DNA of 64,000 nucleotides from Selaginella moellendorffii (lineage: Eukaryota > Streptophyta > Lycopodiopsida > Selaginellales > Selaginellaceae). Within the stretch, counting starts at the first letter, position 1. Every line of letters begins with the position of its first letter. The translations under genes were made by a program, and so were the position numbers. Below, one piece after another: positions 1 to 11,095 of the stretch. A model generated the notes under the pieces. It was given only the letters and a program-made list of their open reading frames with translations. It was not told where the DNA came from and ran no database searches. Location: NCBI RefSeq assembly GCF_000143415.4, contig NW_003314289.1, positions 1,234,293-1,298,292 of the forward strand. Reading direction: 5' to 3'.

Positions 1-103
1 AGGGAGTGCACTGGAGATACACCCAAAGGAGGGCTGATGCCACATCATCGCCAGGTAAGTGGAGAGAGAGTGAATCAGGATGGTGTTTAATGGGAGGCAT
101 CCA

Positions 104-1184
104 GATGGGATGGAGTGGCTATACGAAGACGAGGAATTCGATGTGGATGATCCACAGGATGTTCAGAATGCGTGCTATGGTATTCGGACCTTTAGCGGAG
201 AGAGATTGGAAGATATGTTGATGAATGCTAGGAGGTTGATTGCACAGCGATGCTTCGAGCAGAAGGTGTTCCGTCTGGTTGAGCCCGAGAGCGACAGCGA
301 CTTAAGTTGGATTGAGCCAGAGGCTGTTGCGATGCGGGACAGGTTCCAGGATCTCGTGGCCCGTGTGTTCTTCCAGGGGACTCTGGTGGGAGGAGGCGCT
401 TTGATTCATCCCGATGGCTCGATTCTCACATCGATTTCCTGTCTTCCCAAGCCCCGTGGGGATCCAGACCACGTCTTTGAGGTGGAATTCAAGTTCCTCA
501 AGGTCAAGTACTCAGCCAGAGCTATGGATCTAGACGAGTTTTCTTTTACGGCGGTGCTAGTTCCCATTGAGGATCAGACCTCAACATTCCATGGCAAGCA
601 GTGTTTCGACCGACATGTAGCGGTGTCCGACTGTGACCAGATCCTTTACGCCTTTCAGCTGGGTATGGATGTCCCCAAGAAACGTCCAACCTCTATGGAT
701 CTCAAACAGCTATGTGTCAAGCAAGGGATTACCATTCGAAGCAAAGCCAAGCCCAAGGTTTCAGAGCTCGTGGCGGCCTTGGAAGAATTCCGAGTGATCA
801 AGATGGTTTGCTATGATGACATTGGGATGCATGGAGAGCTCGCACTGTCCATGGGGGCCGTGGGTGACATGGCTATAGGGTGCCCGGTTCTAAATACTTG
901 GGGACGAATGGTTGGAGTTATTTCGGCTATCCACAACGTTCCAGAGCGAGCCAAAGATCCACCGCTGCTTACTTTCTTTGGGGGAAGGGAGCCTTGCGAG
1001 TTCCAGTGCGTCGATGATTTTAAAGAAAGCAGATCTTCTGAAGGAGCTGAGGGACAATGTTGTGGCTGCTAAAACCATTGTGGAGTTTGCTAACGATCTC
1101 AACACATAGTACCCGAGCTTGGAGTGGCAGGAAAGGAATTCTCTCGAGAACTTCAGGAAAAGGAGGTTCAAGGATGAAGCTTAA
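104..1184 (+). pseudogene. Broken copy of the pseudo-protease gene at 7,555-8,706
   Basis: From about position 104 this stretch is nearly identical to the intact gene at 7,555-8,706, but it cannot make the full protein. One extra base near 1,015-1,025 shifts the frame, so the open frame ends at 1,072 with an unrelated tail. In the original frame an AAG codon has become TAG at about 1,107, and 12 bases are missing just before the stop. The 5' ends are unrelated: the reading frame opens with an ATG at 80 that the intact copy lacks. The 3' flank matches the intact copy to about 1,330. I read it as a recent segmental duplicate that then decayed. Confidence 0.85.
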
Positions 1185-1299
1185 ACTCATACTTTTCTAT
1201 GTAAAGGTTTTTACTACTTTTAATAATAATTTAGCTTTAGGAAAGGAATGGAGCTTAGTTTTCCTTTTCCAACGGCCAACTCCGAACCTAACAAGCAAA

Positions 1300-1497
1300 T
1301 GTTGCAACACTAACGCTTTGCCTTGTGATGCGATTGGTCTCTACTGTCAAAACAGGCCTTCTCAAACATTGCTTTATTCCAAGAAATGTTCACTACAGGA
1401 ATCATCAGAAGAAAACGTAGACCCAGCGGACACTTCCCAGCAAGGTGGTGTCGGGTGATGACGAGGTGGAGCTCCGGTTCTCTACAACGTACACGGA
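1300..1497 (-). pseudogene. ATG4 gene fragment (exon 4-like), shared with 9,130-9,255
   Basis: About 1,365-1,497 matches 9,130-9,255 downstream of the intact pseudo-protease copy. Both match the ATG4 locus around 11,830-12,055: the 'ctctacaacg' segment, the 'gacacttcc' segment and the 'gaggtggagctccggttctc'-type segment that encode the [17 protein letters not shown] region on the minus strand. There is no usable reading frame. It is a short decayed piece carried along with the duplicated block. Confidence 0.6.
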
Positions 1498-1938
1498 GAT
1501 AACGCCAGGACCAAAGCATAGCTGAAAGCTCTCAATCTCTCAGTGACAATTTCATGGGGGTAGTGTATGTTTCTATACGATAATTTTTTTAAAGGCTTTT
1601 TTGTAAATATTTTCTAGGGGGAAGGACCAAAGGGATTCCATAGATCTATTAAAGAGATATCCGTACGATTAAAGAGATTAAATCTTCCTCATAAACATAA
1701 GATTATAAAAAGATGTTTTGACGGACTACACAAATTTAGACCTTAAGCACAATGTCAATAAAATATTGAAAAAATCATATTCATTTATATTTTAAGTAAA
1801 TGAATTCATTAGGGTTGACTTACACCAACGTCCTTGAATATTTACAAAAAAGCCTTTACAAAATTATACGAAACTGTCACTGAGAGATTGAGAGCTTTCA
1901 GCTATGCTTTGGTCCTGGAAGTTGTCTCCGTGTAGTAC
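1489..1938. mobile_element. Foldback / MITE-like element with inverted arms
   Basis: The segment at 1,489-1,617 is repeated as its reverse complement at 1,845-1,938. The shared core reads 'ccaggaccaaagcatagctg' on the left and its complement ends near 1,919. The right arm lacks about 25 nt present in the left. The middle (1,620-1,845) is AT-rich and non-coding. The right arm abuts the broken 5' end of the ATG1-like relic. No transposase frame is present, so it would be non-autonomous. No clear target duplication was found. Confidence 0.55.
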
Positions 1939-1947
1939 TGGTCACGG

Positions 1948-3417
1948 ATGGATCAGTTCCGCCAGCAGCTGGAGCTGATCGCGCAGGAGCAAGCCATCAT
2001 GAAGTCGATCGCACATCCAAACGTCGTCAAGCTCCTGGGGATGATCAGTGAGGATGAGCACGACGAGCTCTCCACGAAGTACCTGGTGATGGAGTTCTGC
2101 GAGGGTGGCGATCTGGATCACTACATTCACCTCAACAAGAAGGTCAGCGCTGGGGTCGCGAGGACGATCATGCTCCAGCTAGCGGCGGCGCTCCAAGAGC
2201 TCCGGAGGATGAACTTGATCCACCGGGACCTCAAGCCCCACAATCTCCTGCTCAAGAACAAGGTCGCGCCGGGGTCAGATCCAGAGGGAGAAGCGATCGT
2301 GGTGAAGCTCACGGATTTTGGGCTGGCGAGGAAGCTCCAGCCGCAAGGAATGGCTTAAACAATGTGTGGAACGTATCTCTACATGGCCCCGGAAGTGATC
2401 TCGCACAACAAGTATGACGCCAAGGCCGATCTCTGGAGCGTCGGGGTGATGCTCTACCAGATGATCACTGGGCGGAGGCCGTTCGAGGCCTGCAGTAGCG
2501 AAGATCTCTTCCGCAAGCTCGGGAACAAGATCCAGTTTCGAGGAGAGGATTACTGGGATCCGGATTGCCGCGATCTTTGCGAGGGGCTGCTGAGGAAGAA
2601 TCCCTTGGAGAGGATATCTTTCGAGGAGTTCTTCAATCACAAGTTCCTGCGAGGATCGAGCAAAGCTGCACTGGTTTGCGATCAAGAGAAAGCCGACAGC
2701 GTTGCGATCTTACACCGAGCGCCACGGCCACTGGAGACGATCCCCGGGGATCGCCAGCGGCCTGTGAGAGGGAGGAATCCACTGATGGACTCCATTGAAG
2801 AGAGGATTGCCAGAGAGTATGTGATGGTGTCTAGCCCCAGCTCTTCAAAGAACAAGCATCCTCACTGCCCGATTCCAAAGCCAGCACCGCCGCCGCCGCG
2901 TGCGCATCCACCGAGCAAGAATTCGAGCAAGGAAGATCTGGAGCGCAGCGAAACCCTGCGAATCTGCGCCAAATTGCTAGGCGAAGTGGCAAGATTCAAG
3001 CTACAAGACAGTAAGAAGCTTGAATCCCTCTCGCTCTGCCTCGCCGCGCTTGGATCGCTCAAGCGCGCCTTGAGCATTGCCACCACGCCCCAGCTCTTGG
3101 AGGATTTCTCGGCCGCCCTGGACGAAACCGAGGCCGTAGCGGCGAATCTCGACAGGAGCTCGGATCAGGCGCTGCCAGATGCGGCGGAGATAATCTATCA
3201 GGCAGCGCTGGCGGCAGGGAGAGCCGGGGCAGTGGACGAGATCCTGGAGAAGCGAGGGCGAGCATCGGTCGAGTATGCCAAGGCATCAACGTTGCTCTTC
3301 TTTCTCATCATGGATGACTCCCCGATCCACCTACATTCGTTAGATGTTGCTAGCGCACACCATTGCTTCCACGCTATAACAGTGCGTCACAAGCAGTGCA
3401 AGAACGCCAGCCACTGA
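1948..3417 (+). pseudogene. ATG1-like autophagy kinase relic (N-lobe lost, one nonsense codon)
   Basis: The C-lobe of a Ser/Thr kinase is clear: catalytic loop HRDLKPHN, DFG, then CGTYLYMAPEV and DLWSVGVMLYQM. The tail carries IEERIAREYVMV and a C-terminal region ending in YAKASTLLFFLI, both like plant ATG1, the kinase that starts autophagosome formation. Two defects make it a relic. The frame opens just after the place where the ATP-binding lysine would be, with an in-frame TAG 12 bases before the ATG, so the glycine loop and lysine are missing. A TAA at about 2,356 also splits the kinase between GMA and TMCGTYLYMAPEV, probably from a GAA codon. The 3' half is otherwise open for 351 codons, so decay is recent. 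A foldback element sits exactly at the truncated end. Confidence 0.8.
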
Positions 3418-4090
3418 TTTCTTTAAATTATATTAATACTAAATAATACTTCATTTATTAGTTTGTAGCCATAATTATTTTTTATTTTTATTATTTTATT
3501 TAAAAGAGTGTTTTTTTTTTTACGAATATTTTATCTTATTATACCAAATGTTTCATTATAGTTTATTCAATTTGCACTCAATGTTAATATGTGATTTCCA
3601 ATGTATTTATTCATTTATCTAGATATAAAATTGATATTTTGGGGCTCAATATATCAAGTTATGGGTAGTTCAAAAAGTTTAATTATATTACTACTTCTAG
3701 CATATTTAATAGTTACACAATCCCGTGATTTATTTAATAATACTATATCTAGAACAGGTAAATTATATTTAAACTTTTTCTAATTCATTTTTATATTTAT
3801 ATTCTTTCAGTGCCATGTCTTCCACAATATCATGCATGTTGGCCAATATTTTCTGTATGTTGTGATGACAGAACTTGTGTTTTTGTTTGTTAGTATAGTT
3901 TGGTATTATTAAAAATTTCTTATACTAATTTGATTTCTTTTTGTGGAAAAGATTATTTATTAAAAATTAATTCATATTTATTTGTTGATATACTAATATA
4001 AAACTTTCCATTTTATGATAATATATATTTTGGTTCTCAATTTTATATTTATAGTTCCCCCTTTTGCCTTTAGAAATCATTGAGGATGTA
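3418..4090. other. AT-rich intergenic stretch, nothing recognised
   Basis: Low-complexity AT-rich sequence without a convincing exon. The short frame at 3,601-3,783 is hydrophobic only because of T-rich codons. Confidence 0.6.
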
Positions 4091-4109
4091 TGTTGAACAA
4101 CATAGAAAA

Positions 4110-5835
4110 GACTACAAGCATTGACAATGTCAAGAATATTGATGTTATAGTTCTACTTGACTAAAAACTTTTATATTAGAAGCACACCACCCTTCCTAAC
4201 CTCTAATCCTACCAATTCCTGACTGATCCTAAGGTCTATTGCTCTAATTCTTGCTCTAATTGTGTGCATCAAGATCTTACTCTTGCTCTACATACACTTC
4301 TTCCATTATTTGAGTTCTCTTGAGCCAACAACACTAGGTCGTTCTTGGGCTAACTTTCTCTAGTTATAGAACATAGAAGTAGACACATTAGCTTGCATGT
4401 ACACCATTTTGTAATTCTCTATATGTGAAGTAAAATCATAAGGTCTTCTTAATATAAAAACATAGATATAAAACTCAGTTTGTGCCTGCATTTTATCCAT
4501 AACTTTAGCTTTTGATCTCTCTGTTTTTGTTCTTCTTCAAGCTGGATTGTATAGTCAATCAAGGCATGTTCTCAATGCCTAGATGACAGCAGCATGTTCT
4601 TCACCTTGTTGGAGCTGGTGCATTGTTGGTTTCGCATAATCTAAGCTTTTGGAATGGGTTAATCTAACAGCCCAATGCTAAAGGTATTGCATTCCAAAAG
4701 GGAAGAATTTAGGATACCTTCCAAGTCATCTTGAAGATGTCATACATTAGGGCTTTCTGTTGTGTCCATTAGTGTAGTGTGCTTAATCCCGATTTATCTC
4801 ATGGTATTGGAGTTGGGATAGTGCTATGGAAGGAAAACCATCCATCTGCAAGTTTGATGAAGAAGGTTTTGAGGGATTCAATATCCATTTTGAATCCTAC
4901 CTCTTGTTTCATGGTTTATTGGGGGTTGTAGATGGGACAGAGCTGGGGCTCTAGCATTGTTGAGGTGCATGACTGGATTCCAAGGCTAGAAGGAGCAGTG
5001 CAATGTGCCTGTCAAATGTTTTCTTTGCTACTTCATTAATTCCCAAATTCATTTTTGCAGCACTCTGGAAATGTTTGAGTACCTACAGCACCAAGAGTGA
5101 GATGGATATCTTCAACATCCATTCACAAATGGACTCCCTTAGGGTAGAGGAAAATGGTATTATATAGATTTATATTGCCAAGCTCTAGGGCTTCTTCACA
5201 CAGCTTGCAACTGTTGGAGAATGAGTATGGCTATCTCAACTCAGCAAGCAGCCCTCGAGCTTAGACTAGTTCCCCGCTAAAAGTAGTGAGTGCAATGTAC
5301 TTGGCTTCTATGTTAGAAAACACTACCACAAGTTGTTGCTTGGAGGCCCATGCAATGACACTTCTTGAGAAGCAAAAGCAGATTCTAGAAGTTGAGAAAT
5401 GGCCTTTATTGTTAGCAAAGATAACATTGATGTAGCATGTCAATAATGCATCACCTCCCGAATAAAAAATGCACTTGGCAGCCACAAGCACAAAAAAGAT
5501 ACACACACTAGCCATTTTGATAACCAGTGAAAATGTTACATCATAATGAAGGTCACAGGCAAGATGAATTTCTTTTTGGGATCTAGCTTTTTCAAAAGTT
5601 GATCAAGGATATGTGTATAGAAAGTGGGACATATTAGGACTAGAGTCTATCCAAACCATGGTGTGAGCAGCATGGCCATGTCCAAGAACCCTATCCAACA
5701 TGCTAGCTCAAAGCACATTGAAGTCCAATTTCACTACATGTGTGGGCTGGTCGACTGCAGCACCCATCACCAAGCCATTGAGGCCACACTAGTTTCAGCT
5801 CCTGTGCAACAGATTTGGTTTGGTAAGTGACACTC
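4110..5835. mobile_element. Degenerate, rearranged Ty1-copia retrotransposon
   Basis: A primer-binding-like 'tggtattggag' near 4,803 is followed by a gag-like stretch on the plus strand (about 4,825-5,220: MEGKPSICKFDEEGFEGF, later TYSTKSEMDIFNIHSQMDSL). RNase H follows but on the minus strand at 5,515-5,261, with SGGDALLT, VIAWASKQQLVVVFSN and EAKYIALTT. The last RNase H piece, AMSKNPIQHASSKHIEVQFH, returns to the plus strand at about 5,655-5,790. No integrase or reverse transcriptase is left. The order and strands imply a deletion plus an inversion inside the element. Confidence 0.75.
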
Positions 5836-6179
5836 CTCACCACATATACAGTAGGGCTTGATTTGTATCAGAAGAGTGAGCTTAAAACCCTCTACTACGA
5901 GCCAAGTCGAGAGCTTTCCTCAAGCCACCCAGCTCGGTTGTCCTTCACGCACGTCATTGTTCTTGGAACTCCTTCGATTGCTGTAAGTTTCTTTCCTTGT
6001 TCTTAGTTCTTCATATCTTACCGACAATTTATGTAGCTCGGGTATACTTCTTGGACGCAAGCTGATACGAAACATTATACATTTTATGGTGACCTCCTCT
6101 CGGGAACTTGGGATGTATGGGGAAGGATAGCTGGCCATAAAGGAGTATGTTTTCTATTCAAGTTCATGCATTGTTTAGC

Positions 6180-7215
6180 TGATTTCTTATCTTGGCATGC
6201 AGGCGTTAGTAGCAGCCGCTATTGGTAGCCATGGCAATCGAACAAAAGGAGAAAAGCTTTACAATTGCTTTACATTATTATTTCCTTCACTGTAAGTCAT
6301 GTACATTTATTCCAGTTACATACCGAGTAAAAGTCCTTGTGCAGGTTCCAACTTATAGTGCTGATGTGCCAAACACCTGCAAGGAACTTTGGGTGTTCGC
6401 TAATTCTCTTTTGTCTCTGTTTTCTTATGTTTGGTCCTTTTCAGTTGGTATCATATATGGCGGGGATTGTTTTTTCAATGCTTGGGCTAGTTGTTTGCTG
6501 CGCAGCAGCCCATACGGGAAAATAATTTTGTGCCAAACAAACCTTAAGAAGGCGTGAGGAGCTCTCGATCAATGGTTCCATATGCCTCTTGGAGCTCTAC
6601 TTTGATCGGGCTTTGTTTCATCACTGAAACACCTCGCTGGGAAAAGAGTTCAATTTTCTCCTCAATATTGGAAATGCCGATCGTAGCAAAGATCTTGCTG
6701 CGGCTCTTCAGAAACTAGGAGGAAAAGATTATAACATAAGCTCGGAGCTTTCAGAGATTCAGGTAATGGGAACGTTTAGTTTTCACTATAACATGAAGTG
6801 CATTAGAACGTTGCAGAGATATCCGCTAGTTACAGAGCTATTTCGATTACGACTCTCCCAAGCTCTTTCTTCCTTTGTCCGTTTGTCTCAACATGAATAT
6901 TTTTTCTGTATAGCCAGGAATAGGCCTCATGGCCTCGCAGCAATTTAGTGGAGTCAACACAGTCATGCTCTATGCCGTTGAGATTTTCCGTACAGTCTAG
7001 CTACTTTTCTTGCAGGATTGAAGTTAGCAAACGCAGCTTCCTAGCCATGTTACAAGTAATTCTTGTGTATTGATTTTTGCACGAAAGATCGTTTTCTGTA
7101 TAACAGGTAACCGTGACACTCACCTTGGAAAAGGCTGGATATTGCAAATCATGTATAGTTATCATCCGGAGGCATGGCTCTCAGCGCTTTTCTTGTGGGA
7201 TTCTCATTCTTTCTA
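6180..7215 (+). pseudogene. ERD6-like sugar transporter relic
   Basis: Scattered pieces of a major-facilitator sugar transporter appear in order on the plus strand. A VPTYSADVPNTCKEL-like piece at about 6,348 resembles the conserved YIAE-P segment. LIGLCFITETPRW at about 6,596 matches the ETPRW/ESPRW loop. Next are KDLAAALQKLGGKDYNIS and SELSEIQ before a donor at about 6,763, then GIGLMASQQFSGVNTVMLYA at about 6,915, and LSSGGMALSAFLVGFSFFLR at about 7,150. The pieces need several frame changes, and no complete membrane domain remains. The homologues move sugars across the vacuolar or plasma membrane, but this copy should be dead. Confidence 0.7.
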
Positions 7216-7554
7216 CGTGTAAGCTTAAAAAGATGCAATGACTTGCGAATGTTCGCGTAGCATTTTTTTTTCCTCGCGACAGAACTCATTCATTACCTTC
7301 TGGTAAGAAAAACCTTTTAAGTAAGCGTTCTAACTAAGTGACGCATCTTTCGATCCCAATGCAGAAGCTCCCAAAGCTAGCTATATGGTCTAGAGTTTGG
7401 TTTGAAAATTGAAAGAAGTCAATCCAATTTTATGTTGTATCGTTTTCTTTTGGTCCCGGAAAGTATGTCAACCGGAAGCCTTAAATTGGGCGCCTTTCTA
7501 AATTGAAGATAGAAAATGGTGAAATTCCCTAAAACTTTTTAGGCGATTGGAGCT

Positions 7555-8706
7555 ATGGTTGAAAGCGTTATTGGACGAGAGAAAGGTCGTCCAAAGCGCC
7601 CCAGGTATGATCCAGATGGGATGGAGTGGCTATACGAAGACGAGAAATTCGATGTGGATGATCCACAGGATGTTCAGAATGCGTGCTATGGTATTCGGAC
7701 CTTTAGCGGAGAGAGATTGGAAGATATGTTGATGAATGCTAGGAGGTTGATTGCACGGCGATGCTTCGAGGAGAAGGTGTTCCGTCTGGTTGAGCCCGAG
7801 AGCGACAGCGACTTAAGTTGGATTGAGCCAGAGGCTGTTGCGATGCGGGACAGGTTCCAGGATCTCGTGGCCCGTGTGTTCTTCCAGGGGACTCTGGTGG
7901 GAGGAGGCGCTTTGATTCATCCCGATGGCTCGATTCTCACATCGATTTCCTGTCTTCCCAAGCCCCGTGGGGATCCAGACCACGTCTTTGAGGTGGAATT
8001 CAAGTTCCTCAAGCTCAAGTACTCAGCCAGAGCTATGGATATAGACGAGTTTTCCTTTACGGCAGTGCTAGTTCCCATTGAGGATCAGACCTCAACATTC
8101 CATGGCAAGAAGTGTTTCGACCGACATGTAGCGGTGTCCGACTGTGACCAGATCCTTTACGCCTTTCAGCTGGGTATGGATGTCCCCAAGAAACGTCCAA
8201 CCTCTATGGATCTCAAACAGCTATGTGTCAAGCAAGGGATCACCATTCGAAGCAAAGCCAAGCCCAAGGTTTCAGAGCTCGTGGCGGCCTTGGAAGAATT
8301 CCGAGTGATCAAGATGGTTTGCTATGATGACATTGGGATGCATGGAGAGCTCGCACTGTCCATGGGGGCCGTGGGTGCCATGGCTATAGGGTGCCCGGTT
8401 CTAAGTACTTCGGGACGAATGGTTGGAGTTATTTCGGCTATCCACAACGTTCCAGGGCGAGCCAAAGATCCACCGCTGCTTACTTTCTTTGGCGGAAGGG
8501 AGCCTTGCGAGTTCCAGTGCGTCGCTGATTTGAAGAAAGCAGATCTTCCGAAGGAGCTGAGGGACAATGTTGTGGCTGCTAAAACCATTGTGGAGTTTGC
8601 TAACGATCTCAACACAAAGTACCCGAGCTTGGAGTGGCGGGAAAGGAATCCTCTCGAGAACTTCAGGAAGAGGAGGTTCAAGGAGGCACCCCTTGATGAA
8701 GCTTAA
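7555..8706 (+). CDS. Trypsin-fold pseudo-protease-like protein with SAP-like insert (383 aa)
   Basis: A single-exon frame of 383 codons. Residues around 98-120 (GTLVGGGALIHPDGSILTSI) and 290-312 (AIGCPVLSTSGRMVGVISAI) resemble the first strand and the Ser-loop of HtrA/trypsin-like peptidases. The usual His site is a Ser/Cys context (SISCL) and GNSGGP is replaced by AMAIGCP, so catalysis is unlikely. Between them, at about 222-250, DLKQLCVKQGITIRSKAK then VSELVAALEEF resembles a SAP-type helix-extension-helix, which could bind nucleic acid. The C-terminus is basic (NFRKRRFKEA). A decayed copy sits at 104-1,184. The fold assignment is my inference; the function is unknown. Confidence 0.6.
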   Translation: MVESVIGREKGRPKRPRYDPDGMEWLYEDEKFDVDDPQDVQNACYGIRTFSGERLEDMLMNARRLIARRCFEEKVFRLVEPESDSDLSWIEPEAVAMRDRFQDLVARVFFQGTLVGGGALIHPDGSILTSISCLPKPRGDPDHVFEVEFKFLKLKYSARAMDIDEFSFTAVLVPIEDQTSTFHGKKCFDRHVAVSDCDQILYAFQLGMDVPKKRPTSMDLKQLCVKQGITIRSKAKPKVSELVAALEEFRVIKMVCYDDIGMHGELALSMGAVGAMAIGCPVLSTSGRMVGVISAIHNVPGRAKDPPLLTFFGGREPCEFQCVADLKKADLPKELRDNVVAAKTIVEFANDLNTKYPSLEWRERNPLENFRKRRFKEAPLDEA

Positions 8707-8819
8707 ACTCATATACTTTTCTTTGTAAAGGTTTTTACTACTTTTAATAATAATTTAGCTTTAGGAAAGGAATGGAGCTTAATTTTCCTTTTCCAACGGC
8801 CAACTCCGAAGCTAACAAG

Positions 8820-9260
8820 CAAATGTTGCAACGCTAACGCTTTGCCTTGTGATGCGATTGGTCTCTACTGTCAAAACAGATCCTTCTCTTGCACTGGGTT
8901 TCTACTGTTTGTGTTTGACGGTAGAAACCCAGCGCGAGAAACCAAAATCTGAGAAAGCACGGCTCAAAACTACAAGGGAGAAGGATAGATTGTATCCAGT
9001 GGCATTACTGCAAAACCAAATCGCCACGACCAGCGAGAGGTTTTGATTCACGAGAACCTATCACACCTGCAACCAAGCTCACACTGAGTGAGAAAACGAA
9101 AAGACCTTGGAGCGGCACTTTGTGGGAAAGCAAACGTCGCTTTATTCCAAGAAATGCTCACTGTAAGAAAGAAAACGTAGGCCCAGCAGACACTTCCGCA
9201 AGGTGGTCTCGGGTGATTACGAGGTGGAGCTCCGGTTCTCTACAACGTACACGTGGCCAC
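8820..9260 (-). pseudogene. Scrambled ATG4 3'-end fragments with an inverted duplication
   Basis: Segments here match the plus strand of the ATG4 locus at 11,440-12,055: the 'ggagaaggat-gatt-tatccagt' part of exon 7, 'gcaaaaccaaatcg', 'cagcgagaggttt', 'cacgagaa', 'cactttgtgggaaagcaaac' (exon 5) and 'gaggtggagctccggttctc' (exon 4). Intervening pieces are deleted or diverged and no frame survives. At 8,884-8,940 an exon-7-like piece is present in both orientations, with 12 perfect base pairs at 894-905 / 921-932 of the 8-kb block. It is a decayed partial duplicate of the nearby ATG4 gene. Confidence 0.65.
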
Positions 9261-9334
9261 CGTTTCTAATCGATTTTCACAAAATAAATAAGCGTTAAGT
9301 TAGGGTTGTTTCCGTGAATGCTCTAGAGTGCGAG

Positions 9335-10828
9335 ATGTCAAGGCCCAGTGTAAGCTTTCAATTCTAGATTTTCTATTTTCTTAGCTCGTTTTCCCCTGTG
9401 TAGTACAAGAGTTATCCGAAGGTTGTGGAGCCCAAAGAGCGAATACTTGAGCACCGCAAGGGGAAATCTGCTGCTGCCGCAGTGGCTTCGAGGGCCACGG
9501 ATAATGCACTGCAGAAGTTGGCTGAGGAAACCAAAGAGACTGCCGAGTCTGCCCGAGCAAGTGAGCGTGTTGAAGGGTTGAAGCAGACTGTGGAAGAGGT
9601 AAAGAAGCAAAGCGTGAGCCAGCCGCCATCGGTGTCTACTACAAGCAAGAGGAAGAAGTGGTTTGTCACGGATCCTGCCGAGATTGCCCCTCACTTCTAC
9701 GACAAAGATTTGTTCCGAGCTAACTTCCCGCTGATTGATGTGGAGGAAATTCCAGAAGGCCACCCATTTCCTGTCCCAGACAAGTTCGAGGGTGCTGTGC
9801 TTGACGACGAGGCAACTCGGGTTGCGAGGAAGAAGTGGATCAGTAGGCTGTTCGATGCCATCAGCGCTTACAAGGCCCCGGAGAATGAGAAACAAGCGTT
9901 TCCTTTGCATTTTGCGTTTTTGGAGCCTCTCCAGAAGCTGACGAGGCCCTCCAGGTACGATTTGCAGAAGCATGAAGAATGCTGTGGAAAGAGGAAATGG
10001 CGGTACGAGGACATCCGTGATATTGGCAGGCCGAAGCCCAGAAAGACTGGATCCGAGGAGCACGAAGGCATGTACTTGGAAGTGCCAGAACCGCATCATC
10101 CTGGTGAAGATGACTCAGATGACGAGGAAGCTGTGGAAGTGAAAGGAGGTCTCAAAGACGTTCCAACCGGTTCTGCGGGCGGTGTCATCCACGTCTTCGA
10201 TGATCCTCAGCTCGGCATCACTGCTCGTGGCAACCCGGACAAGGTGGCAGCGGTTCTAGAACGAAACTTCTTTGAAGACAAGCTCAAGTGGAATGGACGT
10301 TTTCGAGGAGGCTTCTACGCTGTGAAGCACTGCCTTGACAACCTGCGAAAAGGTCACGGAAGTGTGATTTATGTGCTTGTCATGGCCTCTGCAACATGGA
10401 CGTATGGGATCCTTGTCCCTGAAGGCTGCGTAGAGATTCGCAATGGCACGATCGAAAGCGAGTCTATGGAACAGTTCCAGAAACACCAGGCTATGACAGG
10501 GCAGTCCTCGGCGAATTTGGAGGCGCTGCAAGTGAAGCTTAAGACCGGAACGGCATTTTACCGACGCTGCTATCGTGATAACCCGGCTGCAGTGTACAAA
10601 GATGGCCCCATGCTTGTTGGGAAATTCTACTTGTGCTCTACTTGGTTCCGGCTACCCAGGATGGTGGTCGGGGGAGGTCGCGATCCCGGCGGCCGCAGGC
10701 TGTTCGATGGTCTCCTCAGGCTTGTTATTGGAGACTCGGTCATGGATCTGACCAAGGAAGACTTTGAGCTCAGGATGCGTCTCAGGAAGGAGATGAAAAT
10801 GCAGCGGCAGGATGCGTGGTTCTCATGA
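9335..10828 (+). CDS. Unrecognised 479-aa protein, two exons
   Basis: Exon 1 is tiny (9,335-9,349, MSRPS), followed by a 54-bp GT-AG intron with a strong pyrimidine tract. Exon 2 runs from 9,404 to the stop at 10,828, joined in frame as MSRPSYKSYPKVVEPKER. The first 75 residues are charged and probably helical. An acidic patch (GEDDSDDEEAVEV) lies near residue 230. The C-terminal half carries GGVIHVFDDPQLG, GSVIYVLVMASATWTYGI, VGKFYLCSTWFRLPRM and RRLFDGLLRLVIGDSV. I do not recognise the family. A diverged relative appears at 31,460-32,740, which shares the same order of C-terminal blocks. No signal peptide or membrane segment is seen. Confidence 0.75.
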
Positions 10829-10920
10829 ATCTCCCGCGTTTCTATGTCTTTTGGTGCTTCATTACTCTCATGCGTCTTAAGGTCTGGCTGTCTGTCAAAG
10901 CAGGAAGGTTTTTCAACCCA

Positions 10921-11095
10921 GTCAATGCAATGTTATCTTCAGTCAATGCAATGTTAACATAGTCAATGAGAAGTCAATGAAAGTCTATCTTCGGTCAATG
11001 CAATGTTAACATGGTGAATGAAAGACTTCAGAATGGTTTATCTTCGGTCAATGCAATGTTAACATGGTCAATGAAAGTCTTCAGATAAAATATCA
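10921..11095. repeat. Tandem repeat, four units starting 'gtcaatgcaatgtta'
   Basis: Units begin near 10,921, 10,942, 10,995 and 11,047. The last two are about 52 bp apart and nearly identical ('acatgg-gaatgaaag-cttcag'). The array lies just past the stop of the 479-aa gene, probably in its 3' UTR, before the converging end of ATG4. Confidence 0.85.

Noticed and set aside
9338-10099. A 253-codon frame antisense to the 479-aa gene
   Set aside because: The sense strand has a clean two-exon model and a homologue in the window; the antisense frame has no motif.
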